A stretch of 64,000 bases of DNA, taken from the NCBI GenBank assembly GCA_022447225.1, contig JAKVAZ010000009.1, positions 186,001 to 250,000 on the forward strand, given 5' to 3'. This DNA is from Fuerstiella sp. Its GTDB lineage: Bacteria; Planctomycetota; Planctomycetia; Planctomycetales; Planctomycetaceae. The notes under the pieces were generated by a model. It worked only from the letters and a program-made list of their open reading frames with translations. It was not told the DNA's origin and did no database searches. The translations under genes were made by a program, and so were the position numbers. This document shows, piece by piece, positions 37,173 through 47,458 of the stretch; position 1 is the first letter of the stretch, and each line of letters opens with the position of its first letter.

Positions 37173-38159
37173 ATGTCGAAGATTCTGGTCACCGGAGCCG
37201 CAGGATTCATTGGAATGCACACGTCCCGTGTATTGCTCGAACGGGGCGATACCGTTGTTGGACTCGACAACCTTAACGATTATTACTCAGTACAGCTCAA
37301 GAAGGATCGGCTGGAACTGTTGTCACCGAACCCGAATTTCATATTCACTGAAGCTGCTGTGGAAGACCGGGATGCGATGAGTCGCATCTTTGCAGAACAT
37401 CAGTTCGACACGGTGATCCATCTGGCTGCCCAGGCGGGTGTGCGTTACTCGCTGGAGAATCCGCATGCTTATGTGGATTCTAATCTGGTTGGTTTTGTGA
37501 ATATCCTTGAAGAATGCCGTCGGCACAACACCGGTCATCTGGTCTATGCATCTTCCAGTTCCGTCTACGGAGCCAACCCCGGTATTCCATTTCGGGTAAG
37601 CGATCGAGTAGATCATCCGCTGAGTTTGTACGCTGCCACAAAAAAATCCAACGAACTCATGGCCCACTGCTACAGTCACCTGTTTGGCCTGCCGGCGACC
37701 GGTCTGCGGTTCTTCACGGTCTATGGCCCATGGGGCCGTCCGGACATGGCACTTTGGCTGTTTACTGAGGCGATCACTAACGGCCGTCCGATCAACGTGT
37801 TCAATCATGGTAAAATGAAGCGTGATTTCACCTTTGTGGATGACATTGTTGAAGGAGTGGTGCGAATCAGTGATCAGGTTCCGGAACCGGATTCAGACAG
37901 CGACTCGTCAGCCCCCTATCGTGTTTACAACATCGGAAACAATCAGCCCGTCGAATTGATGCGGCTGATCAGCTGTGTAGAAGACTGCCTGGGGATTGAG
38001 GCCGAAAAAATCATGCTACCCATGCAGCCCGGGGATGTGACAGCGACATTCGCTGATGTGGATAGCCTGCAGGAAGCCGTTGGGTTCCGTCCTTCAACCG
38101 CGATTGAAACGGGCGTACGGCGGTTTGTTGAATGGTACCGCGAATATCACCAGGCATAG
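37173..38159 (+). CDS. UDP-glucuronate 4-epimerase-like SDR
   Basis: The 328-residue product is an extended SDR with GAAGFIGMH, LDNLNDYY, the catalytic YAATKKSNELMA and LRFFTVYGPWGRPDMA. This pattern fits UDP-glucuronate 4-epimerases (UDP-GlcA to UDP-GalA). ATG 37173 is preferred over 37143 because the fold begins directly there; a GGAG lies about 11 bases upstream. It shares its substrate with the preceding decarboxylase. Confidence 0.92.
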   Translation: MSKILVTGAAGFIGMHTSRVLLERGDTVVGLDNLNDYYSVQLKKDRLELLSPNPNFIFTEAAVEDRDAMSRIFAEHQFDTVIHLAAQAGVRYSLENPHAYVDSNLVGFVNILEECRRHNTGHLVYASSSSVYGANPGIPFRVSDRVDHPLSLYAATKKSNELMAHCYSHLFGLPATGLRFFTVYGPWGRPDMALWLFTEAITNGRPINVFNHGKMKRDFTFVDDIVEGVVRISDQVPEPDSDSDSSAPYRVYNIGNNQPVELMRLISCVEDCLGIEAEKIMLPMQPGDVTATFADVDSLQEAVGFRPSTAIETGVRRFVEWYREYHQA

Positions 38160-38173
38160 TCAGGTACGGATAT

Positions 38174-38872
38174 ATGGTTCTTCCCCGGACGCAAGAACCG
38201 GAAGTGATGGACTCCAGGCAGGAAGCCCAGGAATATGACAGCATGGACCACACTGATGTGAATCAGCGGTTCGTAAATGACTACCTGGCCTATGCCTGCC
38301 CCGACGTTGATCAATCCGGAAAAAATGCCGGGCTCATGATTCTGGATCTGGGAACAGGCACGGCGCAGATCCCGATCCATCTCAGCAATCGGCTTACAAT
38401 TCGTCACACGGTGATGGCCTGCGACCTGTCACCGCGAATGCTGGAAATCGCCCGACGAAACATAGATAAAGCGGGGTGTTTTCACGCAGTGATTCCGATG
38501 TTGTGTAATGCCAGACGATTGCCCGTTCCTGATGACTCCTGTCAACAGTTAATTTCCAACAGCATTATCCACCACATTCCGCAACCCGCTGATGTTTTTT
38601 CAGAACTCCGTCGGGTTGCTGCTCCGGGTGCCGTTGTTTTCTTTCGGGACCTGCTGCGACCGGGCACAGCAGCAGAGGCTGATCGACTGGTGAACGATTA
38701 CGCCGGAGCAGCCACACAACACCAGCAGCAGATGTTCAGGGACTCGCTGCATGCTGCACTGACCGTTCCGGAAGTCCGCACAATCCTGCTGCAAACCGGA
38801 CTTGACCCGAACTGGGTACGTCAATCATCTGATCGACACTGGACGATTGCCGGAAAGATGTCGGTCGTGTAA
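38174..38872 (+). CDS. class I SAM-dependent methyltransferase
   Basis: The 232-residue product has motif I LDLGTGTAQIPIHL, an acidic motif VMACDLSPRML, and SNSIIHHIPQPADVFSELRRVA. This layout suits small-molecule or lipid methyltransferases. The ATG at 38174 has AGGTACGGA just upstream, and the gene follows the epimerase stop by 14 bases. It is therefore likely co-transcribed, and may methylate a sugar or a lipid. The substrate is unknown. Confidence 0.85.
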   Translation: MVLPRTQEPEVMDSRQEAQEYDSMDHTDVNQRFVNDYLAYACPDVDQSGKNAGLMILDLGTGTAQIPIHLSNRLTIRHTVMACDLSPRMLEIARRNIDKAGCFHAVIPMLCNARRLPVPDDSCQQLISNSIIHHIPQPADVFSELRRVAAPGAVVFFRDLLRPGTAAEADRLVNDYAGAATQHQQQMFRDSLHAALTVPEVRTILLQTGLDPNWVRQSSDRHWTIAGKMSVV

Positions 38873-39082
38873 GCGTTCTGCTGTTCAGAAACCAACCCGG
38901 TAAAACCCGGCATCATTGAGTCCTCTCCGTCTCCGGAAGTTGCCGACATCGGTACACTGCACTTACTATCAAGTATTGAGCAATGAGGTTTGCATTTCCG
39001 GCATCAACTGCAGCATGATTGTTAAGGTGAATATCTGTCCCGCCTTTTTCCGCGTACACACACACAGAATTTTCGAAAAACT

Positions 39083-40705
39083 TTGCGAACACAACCACTC
39101 GTCATTTCCGGGCTGATCATCGCTGCCACGATTCAGACAATTATCGTCGTCAGTCCGGCAATTCCACTCGGAATCCCCGGCGAATGGGTCTGGCGTCGGC
39201 ATGAACTTCCGGAACAGCTGGTTTCTGCAGTCTCGCAGTTTTCCCCGGCAGTATTGGGGATCTCGGTTCTGCTGTTCGTGGCTTTCCTCGGTAATCGTCA
39301 CCTGTTTGGGTACCAGACGCAGTCCCGCAGTGACAGAAATTTTCAGCAACACGGTCCGTCCTGTTCAGTCACAGGACTCCTGTTGTTCGCGCTGGTGTTC
39401 GGTACATGGGTCTGGCTCAAAACCGTGGAACGTTGTGCCCCGGCCCCCCACCGCAACCTGAAATCCCTGTGGGTGCTGTATGACCCGGCCTCATCCGGTT
39501 ATTTTTACGAAGCGAATTTCAGGATCCGTTCAACACCGGAATTCCTGGCGTCCTACACCGAACGCATTCAGGGCGAAGTTCTGCACATGGGAACTCATCC
39601 CCCGGGACTCTTCCTGCTGAACCGATGGATCATCCAGTTCTGCCGCGTTTCACCTGGTATTGCAGAACGAATCCGGCCATGGATCAGCCGTGATGATGCC
39701 GAAGTATTTCGCAGCACTGAGACCTCGACCTACCTGGCGCGGGAAAACCGGATACTCGACAACGCGGAATTTGTGGCATTGTTCTTAACTTCCGAGCTGA
39801 CAACGCTTGCGACAGCGTTGACAGTGATCCCCCTGTATTTTCTCATTCGACACTGTTTCGACGCACTGGTCGCCTGGCGTACCGCCTGTCTTTGGGCCAC
39901 GCTCCCGTGTCTGGTGGTGTTCCTGCCAAAATCGGATGTCCTGTATGCGATGACAGCCCTGTCGGCCATGAGCCTGGGAGTCACTTCACTGTCATCGCAT
40001 GCAAAGTTACCGTACCGTCTTATGTCTGCGGTTCTCGGCGGACTGATTCTCTGGTTCGGACTCATGCTCAGTCTGGCTCATTTACCGGTTGCCGCCCTGC
40101 TTGGTGTGTTGTTCGTTATCCGGTCACTCCGGCAACTTGCCGACAAACAACCAGAGCCCCAAACGGAATTGTCTGTTAACACACTGGCCATAACAGTCCT
40201 CGCCGGAACCGCGGTCGCGGCTACAGCTGCATTCACTGTTGCCATGGACTGTAATCTGCTGACGGTATGGAAGACAAATCTGCTAAATCACAGCGGCTTC
40301 TACGACCAGTATACTCGCACCGCCTGGAAATGGATGATCGTCAACCCGTTTGAACTGGGGATGGCTGCAGGACTGCCACTTACACTGGCTGCTCTGACCG
40401 GATTTGGAATGGGCTGTATCCACACGGACGTCCGTCAGCAGTCCCGCACACTGCCCATCGATCTATCTGTAGCCGTTGTGATCACGATCGGCGCACTCTG
40501 GCTGTCAGCACGCAACAGTGGTGAAGCGGCTCGCCTGTGGTGCTTTCTCACTCCATGGCTGCTGATTCCCGCAGCTCATTTGTTTCAGGCAGAATTAAAA
40601 AATGACGGAACCGGCGGCCGGCCAGTCATCTGGTGGTCGCTGATGCTGACTCAAATGTTTGTTTGTATTCTGACGTCCGGCCGAGTATCGGGTTTCTCTT
40701 TTTAA
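39083..40705 (+). CDS. polytopic membrane protein, glycosyltransferase-like
   Basis: The 540-residue product has about 11-12 hydrophobic segments spread over its length. A large hydrophilic loop at about 125-225 contains MGTHPPGLFLLN. That loop and the overall layout resemble GT-C type membrane glycosyltransferases, in which a metal-binding acidic/His loop follows the first helix. I cannot assign the family. A clear Shine-Dalgarno sequence is absent at the TTG start, which is uncertain. It follows the methyltransferase by 210 bases. Confidence 0.7.
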   Translation: MRTQPLVISGLIIAATIQTIIVVSPAIPLGIPGEWVWRRHELPEQLVSAVSQFSPAVLGISVLLFVAFLGNRHLFGYQTQSRSDRNFQQHGPSCSVTGLLLFALVFGTWVWLKTVERCAPAPHRNLKSLWVLYDPASSGYFYEANFRIRSTPEFLASYTERIQGEVLHMGTHPPGLFLLNRWIIQFCRVSPGIAERIRPWISRDDAEVFRSTETSTYLARENRILDNAEFVALFLTSELTTLATALTVIPLYFLIRHCFDALVAWRTACLWATLPCLVVFLPKSDVLYAMTALSAMSLGVTSLSSHAKLPYRLMSAVLGGLILWFGLMLSLAHLPVAALLGVLFVIRSLRQLADKQPEPQTELSVNTLAITVLAGTAVAATAAFTVAMDCNLLTVWKTNLLNHSGFYDQYTRTAWKWMIVNPFELGMAAGLPLTLAALTGFGMGCIHTDVRQQSRTLPIDLSVAVVITIGALWLSARNSGEAARLWCFLTPWLLIPAAHLFQAELKNDGTGGRPVIWWSLMLTQMFVCILTSGRVSGFSF

Positions 40706-40748
40706 GATACCCTTCCAATCAAAACCGCAACGACAACCTGAGGATGAC

Positions 40749-41660
40749 ATGGCTGTTGATATCGACAAACTTCAAGTCCCTGAAGTGTTGATTGCGCAGG
40801 CACTGACAGAAGATCTTCAGGAATCAGGTGACCTCACCAGCGAGGCCACTATTCCTGCATCGTCCACAGCAACGGTCAATGTTGTGTCTCGCGAATTCGG
40901 CACACTCAGCGGCTCTGTGCTCATCGGACCAATCTACACGGCACTGGCCGAACGAATAACGTTACCCTCCTGTCATATTCAGCTTTTCATGGAAGAGGGA
41001 GATCAACTCGAACCGAATTCAGTGATTGGAAGCGTGACCGGACCGATTCACGCGTTGCTGGCCGGTGAAAGAACGGTACTAAATTTCCTGACTCACCTGA
41101 GTGGCATCGCGAGTTTGACAGCGAAATTCGTCGAACTGGTTCGAGGCAGTTCTGCAGACGTCCTGGACACACGAAAGACACTGCCCGGTTACCGATCCCT
41201 GCAAAAATACGCTGTGCGCTGTGGCGGAGGATTAAACCACCGCATGGGGCTTTACGACGGTATCCTTATTAAAGATAACCATCTGGCCGCCCGAGGTGAC
41301 CACAGCCCCGGTGAAACTGTCACGGCAGCACGCAAATTTCTTTCCTGTGGAAACCTGAACCTCCCGGTGGAGGTAGAAGTCGATTCACTTGATCAGCTTC
41401 GCGATGTGCTGACGGTCAGTCCGGACATCGTTTTACTCGACAATATGAAAACATCTGAATTGCAGCAGGCGGTCTCAATTCGCGATGCAGTGTCACCACC
41501 GACACTGCTTGAGGCATCCGGCGGGGTTACTCTTCAGAACATTGGCTGTATCGCCGGAACAGGTGTCGACCGAATCAGTATTGGGTGCCTTACGCATTCT
41601 GCACCGGCACTGGACATTGGCTACGACTGGCCTGAGACAGAATTGAGAATCGACCAGTGA
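40749..41660 (+). CDS. nadC: nicotinate-nucleotide pyrophosphorylase (carboxylating)
   Basis: The 303-residue product makes nicotinate mononucleotide from quinolinate and PRPP in NAD synthesis. Family blocks include LDTRKTLPGYRSLQKYAV, GGGLNHRMGLYDGILIKDNH, PVEVEVDSLDQL, LLDNMKT and EASGGVTLQNI. A GAGGA precedes ATG 40749. It overlaps the next gene by four bases (GTGA), so the two are translationally coupled. Confidence 0.95.
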   Translation: MAVDIDKLQVPEVLIAQALTEDLQESGDLTSEATIPASSTATVNVVSREFGTLSGSVLIGPIYTALAERITLPSCHIQLFMEEGDQLEPNSVIGSVTGPIHALLAGERTVLNFLTHLSGIASLTAKFVELVRGSSADVLDTRKTLPGYRSLQKYAVRCGGGLNHRMGLYDGILIKDNHLAARGDHSPGETVTAARKFLSCGNLNLPVEVEVDSLDQLRDVLTVSPDIVLLDNMKTSELQQAVSIRDAVSPPTLLEASGGVTLQNIGCIAGTGVDRISIGCLTHSAPALDIGYDWPETELRIDQ

Positions 41661-42580
41661 ACTGCTCACGACGAACATTCCTGACAACATGCACAGGCGG
41701 AACCGCGGGTCTGGCAGCAGCTACGAGTGCCGTTTTTGCAACCGATCCACCAAAGCGAATAACCGATTCACAAATAAAGCTGAGTCTCGCCGCATATAGT
41801 TTTGATCGGCTGATGGTTCGGCGAGGAACTCCCGAACAGCTGGCAAAGGCGCAGATGACTCTGGAAACATTCATTGATTTCGCCGCGTCTCAGGGATTGG
41901 GAGCGGTGGAATTGACCGGTTACTACTTCCCGCAGATTGTCACCGAAGAATATCTGATCAGTCTCAAACAACGGACACATCGACTGGGGCTTTCAATTTC
42001 AGGAACCGCAATCGGCAATGATTTTTGTCTGCCGGACGGGTCCGCCAGAGAGGCTCAGCTCAAAGCGTGCCGTGAATGGATTGACTACGCGGCAATTATG
42101 GGTGCCCCCGTGATTCGTATTTTTGCCGGAAAAGTGCCTGCCGGTGACTCAGAAGAAGCAGCCATTGCCCGCTGTGCGTCCGGCATCAATGCGTCGCTCC
42201 GCCATGCTGCAAATCGTGGTGTGTTTCTGGCCCTGGAGAACCACGGAGGGATTACCGCAACGTCTCAGCAGATGCTGAAAATCATCGAGCGTATTGACAA
42301 TTCTGCATGGTTCGGAGTGAATCTTGACAGCGGCAATTTTCATACGAAAGATCCCTGGTCCGATCTTGAAGCGATTGCACCTTATGCCGTGAATGCACAG
42401 ATCAAGGTCATGATTTCATCAAACGGACAAAAAGTCCCGACAGACATTGACAGAGTTATCCGAATTCTTCGAAACGCCGGTTATCGCGGCTATGCTGCAC
42501 TGGAGTACGAAGAGAACGAAGATCCATTTAAAGCAATTCCCCGGCATTTACAGACGTTAAGCAATGCGGTCGCCACATGA
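41657..42580 (+). CDS. Tat-exported sugar phosphate isomerase/epimerase-like protein
   Basis: The 307-residue product has a twin-arginine leader (SRRTFLTTCTGGTAGLAAA) and a TIM-barrel of the AP endonuclease 2 fold. Markers are LGAVELTGYYFPQIV, LALENHGGITATSQQML and WFGVNLDSGNFHTKDPWSDLE, which supply metal ligands. A TIM-barrel enzyme exported by Tat is characteristic of planctomycetes, and the substrate is unknown. It starts at GTG 41657 within nadC. Confidence 0.9.
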   Translation: MNCSRRTFLTTCTGGTAGLAAATSAVFATDPPKRITDSQIKLSLAAYSFDRLMVRRGTPEQLAKAQMTLETFIDFAASQGLGAVELTGYYFPQIVTEEYLISLKQRTHRLGLSISGTAIGNDFCLPDGSAREAQLKACREWIDYAAIMGAPVIRIFAGKVPAGDSEEAAIARCASGINASLRHAANRGVFLALENHGGITATSQQMLKIIERIDNSAWFGVNLDSGNFHTKDPWSDLEAIAPYAVNAQIKVMISSNGQKVPTDIDRVIRILRNAGYRGYAALEYEENEDPFKAIPRHLQTLSNAVAT

Positions 42581-43331
42581 CGGAATCGGGGCTGTCCCGA
42601 ATGAATACGATTCATCGACGGACGTCATGCCTTTCACTCCGGGCCATCTCGTCCCCTGTTTGCGCCGGGACGGATTTGGTCTACCGTTTCGCCCCGGACA
42701 ACTGAACAGCCTCAATCAGCAATGACCTGCGGAACCGGATGCCGCTGCAACAATTCACTCGGTCACCGGTTTCGTGAACATTGCACAAATCGCATTCTTT
42801 GTGGCCATCCGATATTGCCGATGCTTTGCACACTCACGTTTCACACTCCGCAGGAACGACACACGGGTACACGATGCAACGTAATACCGGCAGTAATGGT
42901 TTTTCCTGTACTCAGTGATTTTCATGTTTCAGCCAAGCGGCGTATCGGTACATGAACGCAGTTGTGATTTCGACTTTTGATCACAGAAGTCACCCGGGGA
43001 CCCACCCTGACAGTACCAACCTACAAGAAACCTGAAAATGATCGTTTATTTCAATGCATCCGTCTGAATTGTTCCGACTCCCGGACACTGCCGACGGGGT
43101 TAACTTTACATCTGAAAAGAGGTGTTTTGTGAGAAGTTGAAAGAGACAACGCATCTGAAAATGAACTGGTGATATGATCAAAGACTGCTACTCATTTCGA
43201 AACACAATCCGCCACTGGCCCACAGAACCGACCGGAGCACATTGAAACCGTGACAAAGCAACAGACGGCAATGTGTTATCAGCCAGGCAATTCTGCGGGA
43301 ATCATAAAAACAGCAACCTGGCATTTTATTC
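42581..43331. other. long gap with a small hairpin
   Basis: No coding frame is supported in about 750 bases. A stem CGTCCC (42650-42655) and GGGACG (42667-42672) with an 11-base loop lies about 70 bases after the isomerase stop. There is no T tract, so it is a weak terminator candidate. The rest may hold the promoter for the next operon. Confidence 0.4.
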
Positions 43332-44783
43332 GTGGATGAACCTTTGACACCTCAGGATCCCAGTCACCGCACTCCACTGAGTGCCGGTCTTGTCGCGCAG
43401 GTACTGATCGCTGTGGGATGTCTGCTGGGCGGATTTATTCTCCCGGACTACCTGTCGGATTTCCAGGGTGTGACACAGTTGCTGCTCTATGTCTGCGGTG
43501 CAGTTTCTGCGGTGACAGCAGTTGTCAATGCGGTATTCGGTCGCGTGATCTCGCAAATGATGACCCGGATGGGACTGCGTTCGCGAGTCGTGATTCCCAG
43601 GGAGGGACTCGGCCATCTGGGCATAATGCTTCTTCTGGCCCTGGGAGGGCTGATCGGCCACTCAAACATGTTACTGTTCATCTTCGGCCTGATGGCCGGG
43701 CCGTGGGTTCTCAACGGCTGGTTTGTTTATATGAGCCTGCGTCGAATTCAAGTCGAACGTCGTTCCCATGATCGGATCATGGCAGGGACGCCCGTAACAG
43801 TCGACATCTCGGTCACTAACCGGAAGCCATGGCTGACATCACATTTGATTGATGTTCGTGACGAAATTTCCGTCCCTACGCCGACAGGCACACAGGTATT
43901 GGGCGCGGGTCTTGTGACGATTTTGCGACTGCCACCGGGAGAACAGAGAACCGGACAGTATCACGTTACATTTCAGAAACGCGGTCTTTATCAGCTGGGT
44001 CCCATCCGGGTTAGCTCGCGATTTCCACTTGGTATCGGTGAACGCGGTCAGATCATTCCCGAAACCGAAACGATTCTGATTCGGCCTCGAATACGACGAC
44101 TCAGGACAGCGTGGACAAGTTTTAAAGACGATCAGAACGAAGCAAGTCAAATTCAGTCGCTGCGCAGCGGCGCCTTTGATGATGAATTCCACCGAATTCG
44201 TGAATTTCGTTCGGGCGATAATCCGAGATCCATTCACTGGCGTTCAACTGCCCGTCGTAATCGGCTTATGATTCAGGAGTTCCATCAGAATCGTGAATCT
44301 GATCTCTTCATTCTGCTGGATCTTTGCAGTCATGATGATTTTTCCGATGATGAAGTCGAGCTGGCAGTGTCCGTCACAGCATCGCTGTGCGTCGCACGAA
44401 CTCACAGTGGATCGGCCGGCCGGTCGTCCCTGGCAATCACCGGGCGAACACCTGCGTTTGTGTGTGACTCTCAGGGCACTCGTTTTGCAAATGAAGCACT
44501 GGATGTGCTGGCGTCGTGTCAGCCGGCGGAATCTCCATCCCTGAAATCGGCAATACAAAGCCTTGCGGACGCCGGAGCACTTCAGCGATATCACGGCATC
44601 ACCATCACGTCGCGCCCTGAATACTGTCGACTCGCGATCACTCAAATCTGCACGGATCTGGTGCCCGAGTCTCCGGATGTCATGAAACAGATGATCATCA
44701 TTCCGGCAACAACACAGTCACTCAACACGGTGATTACGCCGGATGTCACCACCGAAACACAGAACACGATGCTGCAGCCCTGA
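43332..44783 (+). CDS. DUF58 domain protein
   Basis: The 483-residue product has two or three N-terminal membrane segments and then a DUF58 domain with the marker RSGDNPRSIHWRSTARRNRL. DUF58 proteins carry a von Willebrand A-like fold and are usually encoded with a MoxR ATPase and transglutaminase. Here the following gene is a transglutaminase but no MoxR is seen, so the set is incomplete. GTG 43332 was selected as the only plausible start. Confidence 0.9.
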   Translation: MDEPLTPQDPSHRTPLSAGLVAQVLIAVGCLLGGFILPDYLSDFQGVTQLLLYVCGAVSAVTAVVNAVFGRVISQMMTRMGLRSRVVIPREGLGHLGIMLLLALGGLIGHSNMLLFIFGLMAGPWVLNGWFVYMSLRRIQVERRSHDRIMAGTPVTVDISVTNRKPWLTSHLIDVRDEISVPTPTGTQVLGAGLVTILRLPPGEQRTGQYHVTFQKRGLYQLGPIRVSSRFPLGIGERGQIIPETETILIRPRIRRLRTAWTSFKDDQNEASQIQSLRSGAFDDEFHRIREFRSGDNPRSIHWRSTARRNRLMIQEFHQNRESDLFILLDLCSHDDFSDDEVELAVSVTASLCVARTHSGSAGRSSLAITGRTPAFVCDSQGTRFANEALDVLASCQPAESPSLKSAIQSLADAGALQRYHGITITSRPEYCRLAITQICTDLVPESPDVMKQMIIIPATTQSLNTVITPDVTTETQNTMLQP

Positions 44784-44802
44784 ATGCCGATGGGAATAGC
44801 AA

Positions 44803-47238
44803 ATGAATTCCTACAGAGAGATCAGATATTGCTTTCTGACCGCAATAACACTGACGGTGTGCGGTGCTTCCGTTGTTCTGTTACTGGCAGAAGGAGCCTG
44901 GTTTCCTGTCGGTCTGACACCTATCTTTGCTCTGGGAGCTCTGTGGCTCAATGAGTGGAAACAATGGCTCGTTCTGCCCACACTCGCTGCAAGTTTCTGC
45001 GGACTGGCAGCACTGTGTACTGCGAGTGCTGAACTGATACTGAACACTCAGGAGACCCGTCTTATTTGCGGGGCACATTTGAGTGTCTATCTGACATGGG
45101 TCGTTCTGTTTATGCGCAAGCAGAACCGGCAATACTGGTGGCTGATGGCCCTCAGTGTCGTACAGCTGGCGATATCCTGTGTATACACCAAGGCTCCCTA
45201 TCTGGGCATGTCCCTCGTCGGCATGAAGTTGATTATGGTGTGGACGCTCGCCGTGTTTACACTCCTGCGTCTCAAGACACGCACGGAATCGAAACAGGAT
45301 TTCCTCGAATCTGCGACACAGCCGCCGTCGTACGACTCAACTGTTGTCGTACGACACGGAATTCAGGCAGATGTCGGCATCCGGTGGATTGGGACACGCT
45401 TCAGGCTGATGCTTCTGACAATGTGTCTGGCCTCGCTGTTGATGTCGGGTGTTGTGTTCGCTGTATTCCCTCGTGTATTCATTGGAACCCCTGCGTTTCT
45501 AAATAACCTGTCCATCTCGAATAATGGCGTCGTCCAGCGAACGGGTTTTCGTGAGCAGGTAAAACTTGGTGAATTCGGTTCTCTGTTAAAGAGCGAGGAA
45601 CGTGTCCTCCAGGTAACAGCTGTTAACCCGACAACGGGAAATCAACTCACAATGCAGGAGGTTGCTGATTATCTGGAGATGGATGAACTCATGTTTCGAG
45701 GAAACGCGATGGGCTGGTATGCTGAAGGAACATGGAATCGAGGACTCACCGCCAACAATTATTCGTCTGAATTTATCCGCCAGCAACTGGAGGACAACAC
45801 TTCGCCAATTGACTGCGTTCGTCTCGAAATTACTCAGGAAACCCCGGTAGGAACATTTGCTTTTGTGCCCACTCCTGTCGTAAGTGCCCGACTTCTCAAT
45901 ACCCGCGGCAGACTTAAACAGCGAAGTCTCACTGAGTCTCTGACCTTTGAGCTGCATGGACATTTCACGCCCCGCGACGGGACCTCATCAACAGACATCA
46001 ACTCGAATGGTGTCTCGTTTGAGGTCTATTGTGAACCCCCCTCAACCTATTTTGAGCCGGTACCCCCTGACGTAATTACGGGATCGCTGCGACAGTGGAT
46101 TTTTCCGACTGCCCGATCAATCCGTTCGAATCAAAATGGCAATCGATTCGCGAAGAGTCTTGCAATCACCAGGGATCTCGTCGGGATTGTTCCAAAGACA
46201 ATGAAGCTGGCAACTGAACTGTGCCGTGACAACGGGCAACGCGTATCAGTGAAGGAATGTGTTCGCCGCGTCAACCAGAAACTCAGAGATTCCGGAGAGT
46301 ATCAATACTCACTGGACGTGGCTCCCACCGACACAGACCTTGATCCTGTCGATGATTTTCTGGTGAATCACAAGAGCGGTCACTGCCAGTACTTTGCGTC
46401 GGCAGCAGCCCTGATGCTGCAGTGTGTTGGAATTCCCGCAAGAGTCGTCAATGGATTTAAGGGAACAGAACACAACCCGGAAACCGAACAGGATGAGGTA
46501 CTTCAGAAACATGCACATGTCTGGGTAGAGTATCACCACCGCAACCGCTGGAACACAATCGATCCGACTCCTTCCGCCCGAGAGAATCTGCTCTTGATTC
46601 CGGAAGACCAGGGGGTGCTGGAGAATGTTCAAAAGACGGTCAACAACCTGTGGAAAAACGGGATCAACAATGTGACCCCGGAACGACAGCGGGCAGCAAT
46701 CCAGCCGGTTTTCACCGTCTGGAACAATATAGTTTCCGCCGTTCGACGACAGGGATTGGCAGGTGCCGTTCATACATTCATCGACAACGTGATTTCCGAC
46801 CCGTCTGAGTGGATCAGTCTGAAGGGTCTTATTGGATCACTGTTCTTATTTCTGACGCTGGCCATCGCACTGAAAACCCGGCTCTGGTTGTTGATTCGCT
46901 CCCTGACGGATTGGTTACACCAACGTGCTAACGGCAGACGAGGCACGGCTAAGCACACCGTTCGGTTTTACGATAATTTTCAGAAGACGTGCGCTCGATC
47001 CGGTCTCAAATTTCCCGCCAGTAACACAGCCCGTGAAAACGCGAAATCTGCTGAAGATTATTTTCAAGATAAACTGACGCCTGACATTCAACACATTCCG
47101 TCTCAAATCGCCGAAGCATTTAACAATGTACGCTACGGTCATCAGCCACTCACACCGGAACTGGTCGAACATCTCAATGACAACGTCATTCTGTTAACGT
47201 CAGCACTCACCGCCACCACTCCCCGCCAACCGAAATGA
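44803..47238 (+). CDS. transglutaminase-like membrane protein (TgpA-type)
   Basis: The 811-residue product has about six hydrophobic segments near the N-terminus (to residue about 225). The transglutaminase core follows, with Cys in SGHCQYFASAAALM near 527, His in KHAHVWVEYHH near 571 and Asp in TIDPTPS near 586, forming the Cys-His-Asp triad. One C-terminal membrane segment lies near 690. This fits TgpA-type transglutaminases. It is encoded 19 bases after DUF58. The product may crosslink or cleave cell-envelope proteins. Confidence 0.92.
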   Translation: MNSYREIRYCFLTAITLTVCGASVVLLLAEGAWFPVGLTPIFALGALWLNEWKQWLVLPTLAASFCGLAALCTASAELILNTQETRLICGAHLSVYLTWVVLFMRKQNRQYWWLMALSVVQLAISCVYTKAPYLGMSLVGMKLIMVWTLAVFTLLRLKTRTESKQDFLESATQPPSYDSTVVVRHGIQADVGIRWIGTRFRLMLLTMCLASLLMSGVVFAVFPRVFIGTPAFLNNLSISNNGVVQRTGFREQVKLGEFGSLLKSEERVLQVTAVNPTTGNQLTMQEVADYLEMDELMFRGNAMGWYAEGTWNRGLTANNYSSEFIRQQLEDNTSPIDCVRLEITQETPVGTFAFVPTPVVSARLLNTRGRLKQRSLTESLTFELHGHFTPRDGTSSTDINSNGVSFEVYCEPPSTYFEPVPPDVITGSLRQWIFPTARSIRSNQNGNRFAKSLAITRDLVGIVPKTMKLATELCRDNGQRVSVKECVRRVNQKLRDSGEYQYSLDVAPTDTDLDPVDDFLVNHKSGHCQYFASAAALMLQCVGIPARVVNGFKGTEHNPETEQDEVLQKHAHVWVEYHHRNRWNTIDPTPSARENLLLIPEDQGVLENVQKTVNNLWKNGINNVTPERQRAAIQPVFTVWNNIVSAVRRQGLAGAVHTFIDNVISDPSEWISLKGLIGSLFLFLTLAIALKTRLWLLIRSLTDWLHQRANGRRGTAKHTVRFYDNFQKTCARSGLKFPASNTARENAKSAEDYFQDKLTPDIQHIPSQIAEAFNNVRYGHQPLTPELVEHLNDNVILLTSALTATTPRQPK

Positions 47239-47458
47239 CCCCGCCTATTTGCGAACCGTCGACTCCGTCTGATTGTCTGCCGACCTTATCCACTCTTTAC
47301 AGAATCACCGGCATCGAATTGTTTTAGTGGGATGCTGACATTCGACCACACTGATTTTTTCCAGCGTCTTCAGGACCATGCACCGCTCACAGAGTAATCA
47401 GGATCATGCCAAATCGCGTTGAATACCTGCGGTCATGTTTTGGGCAGGAGAATTGATA

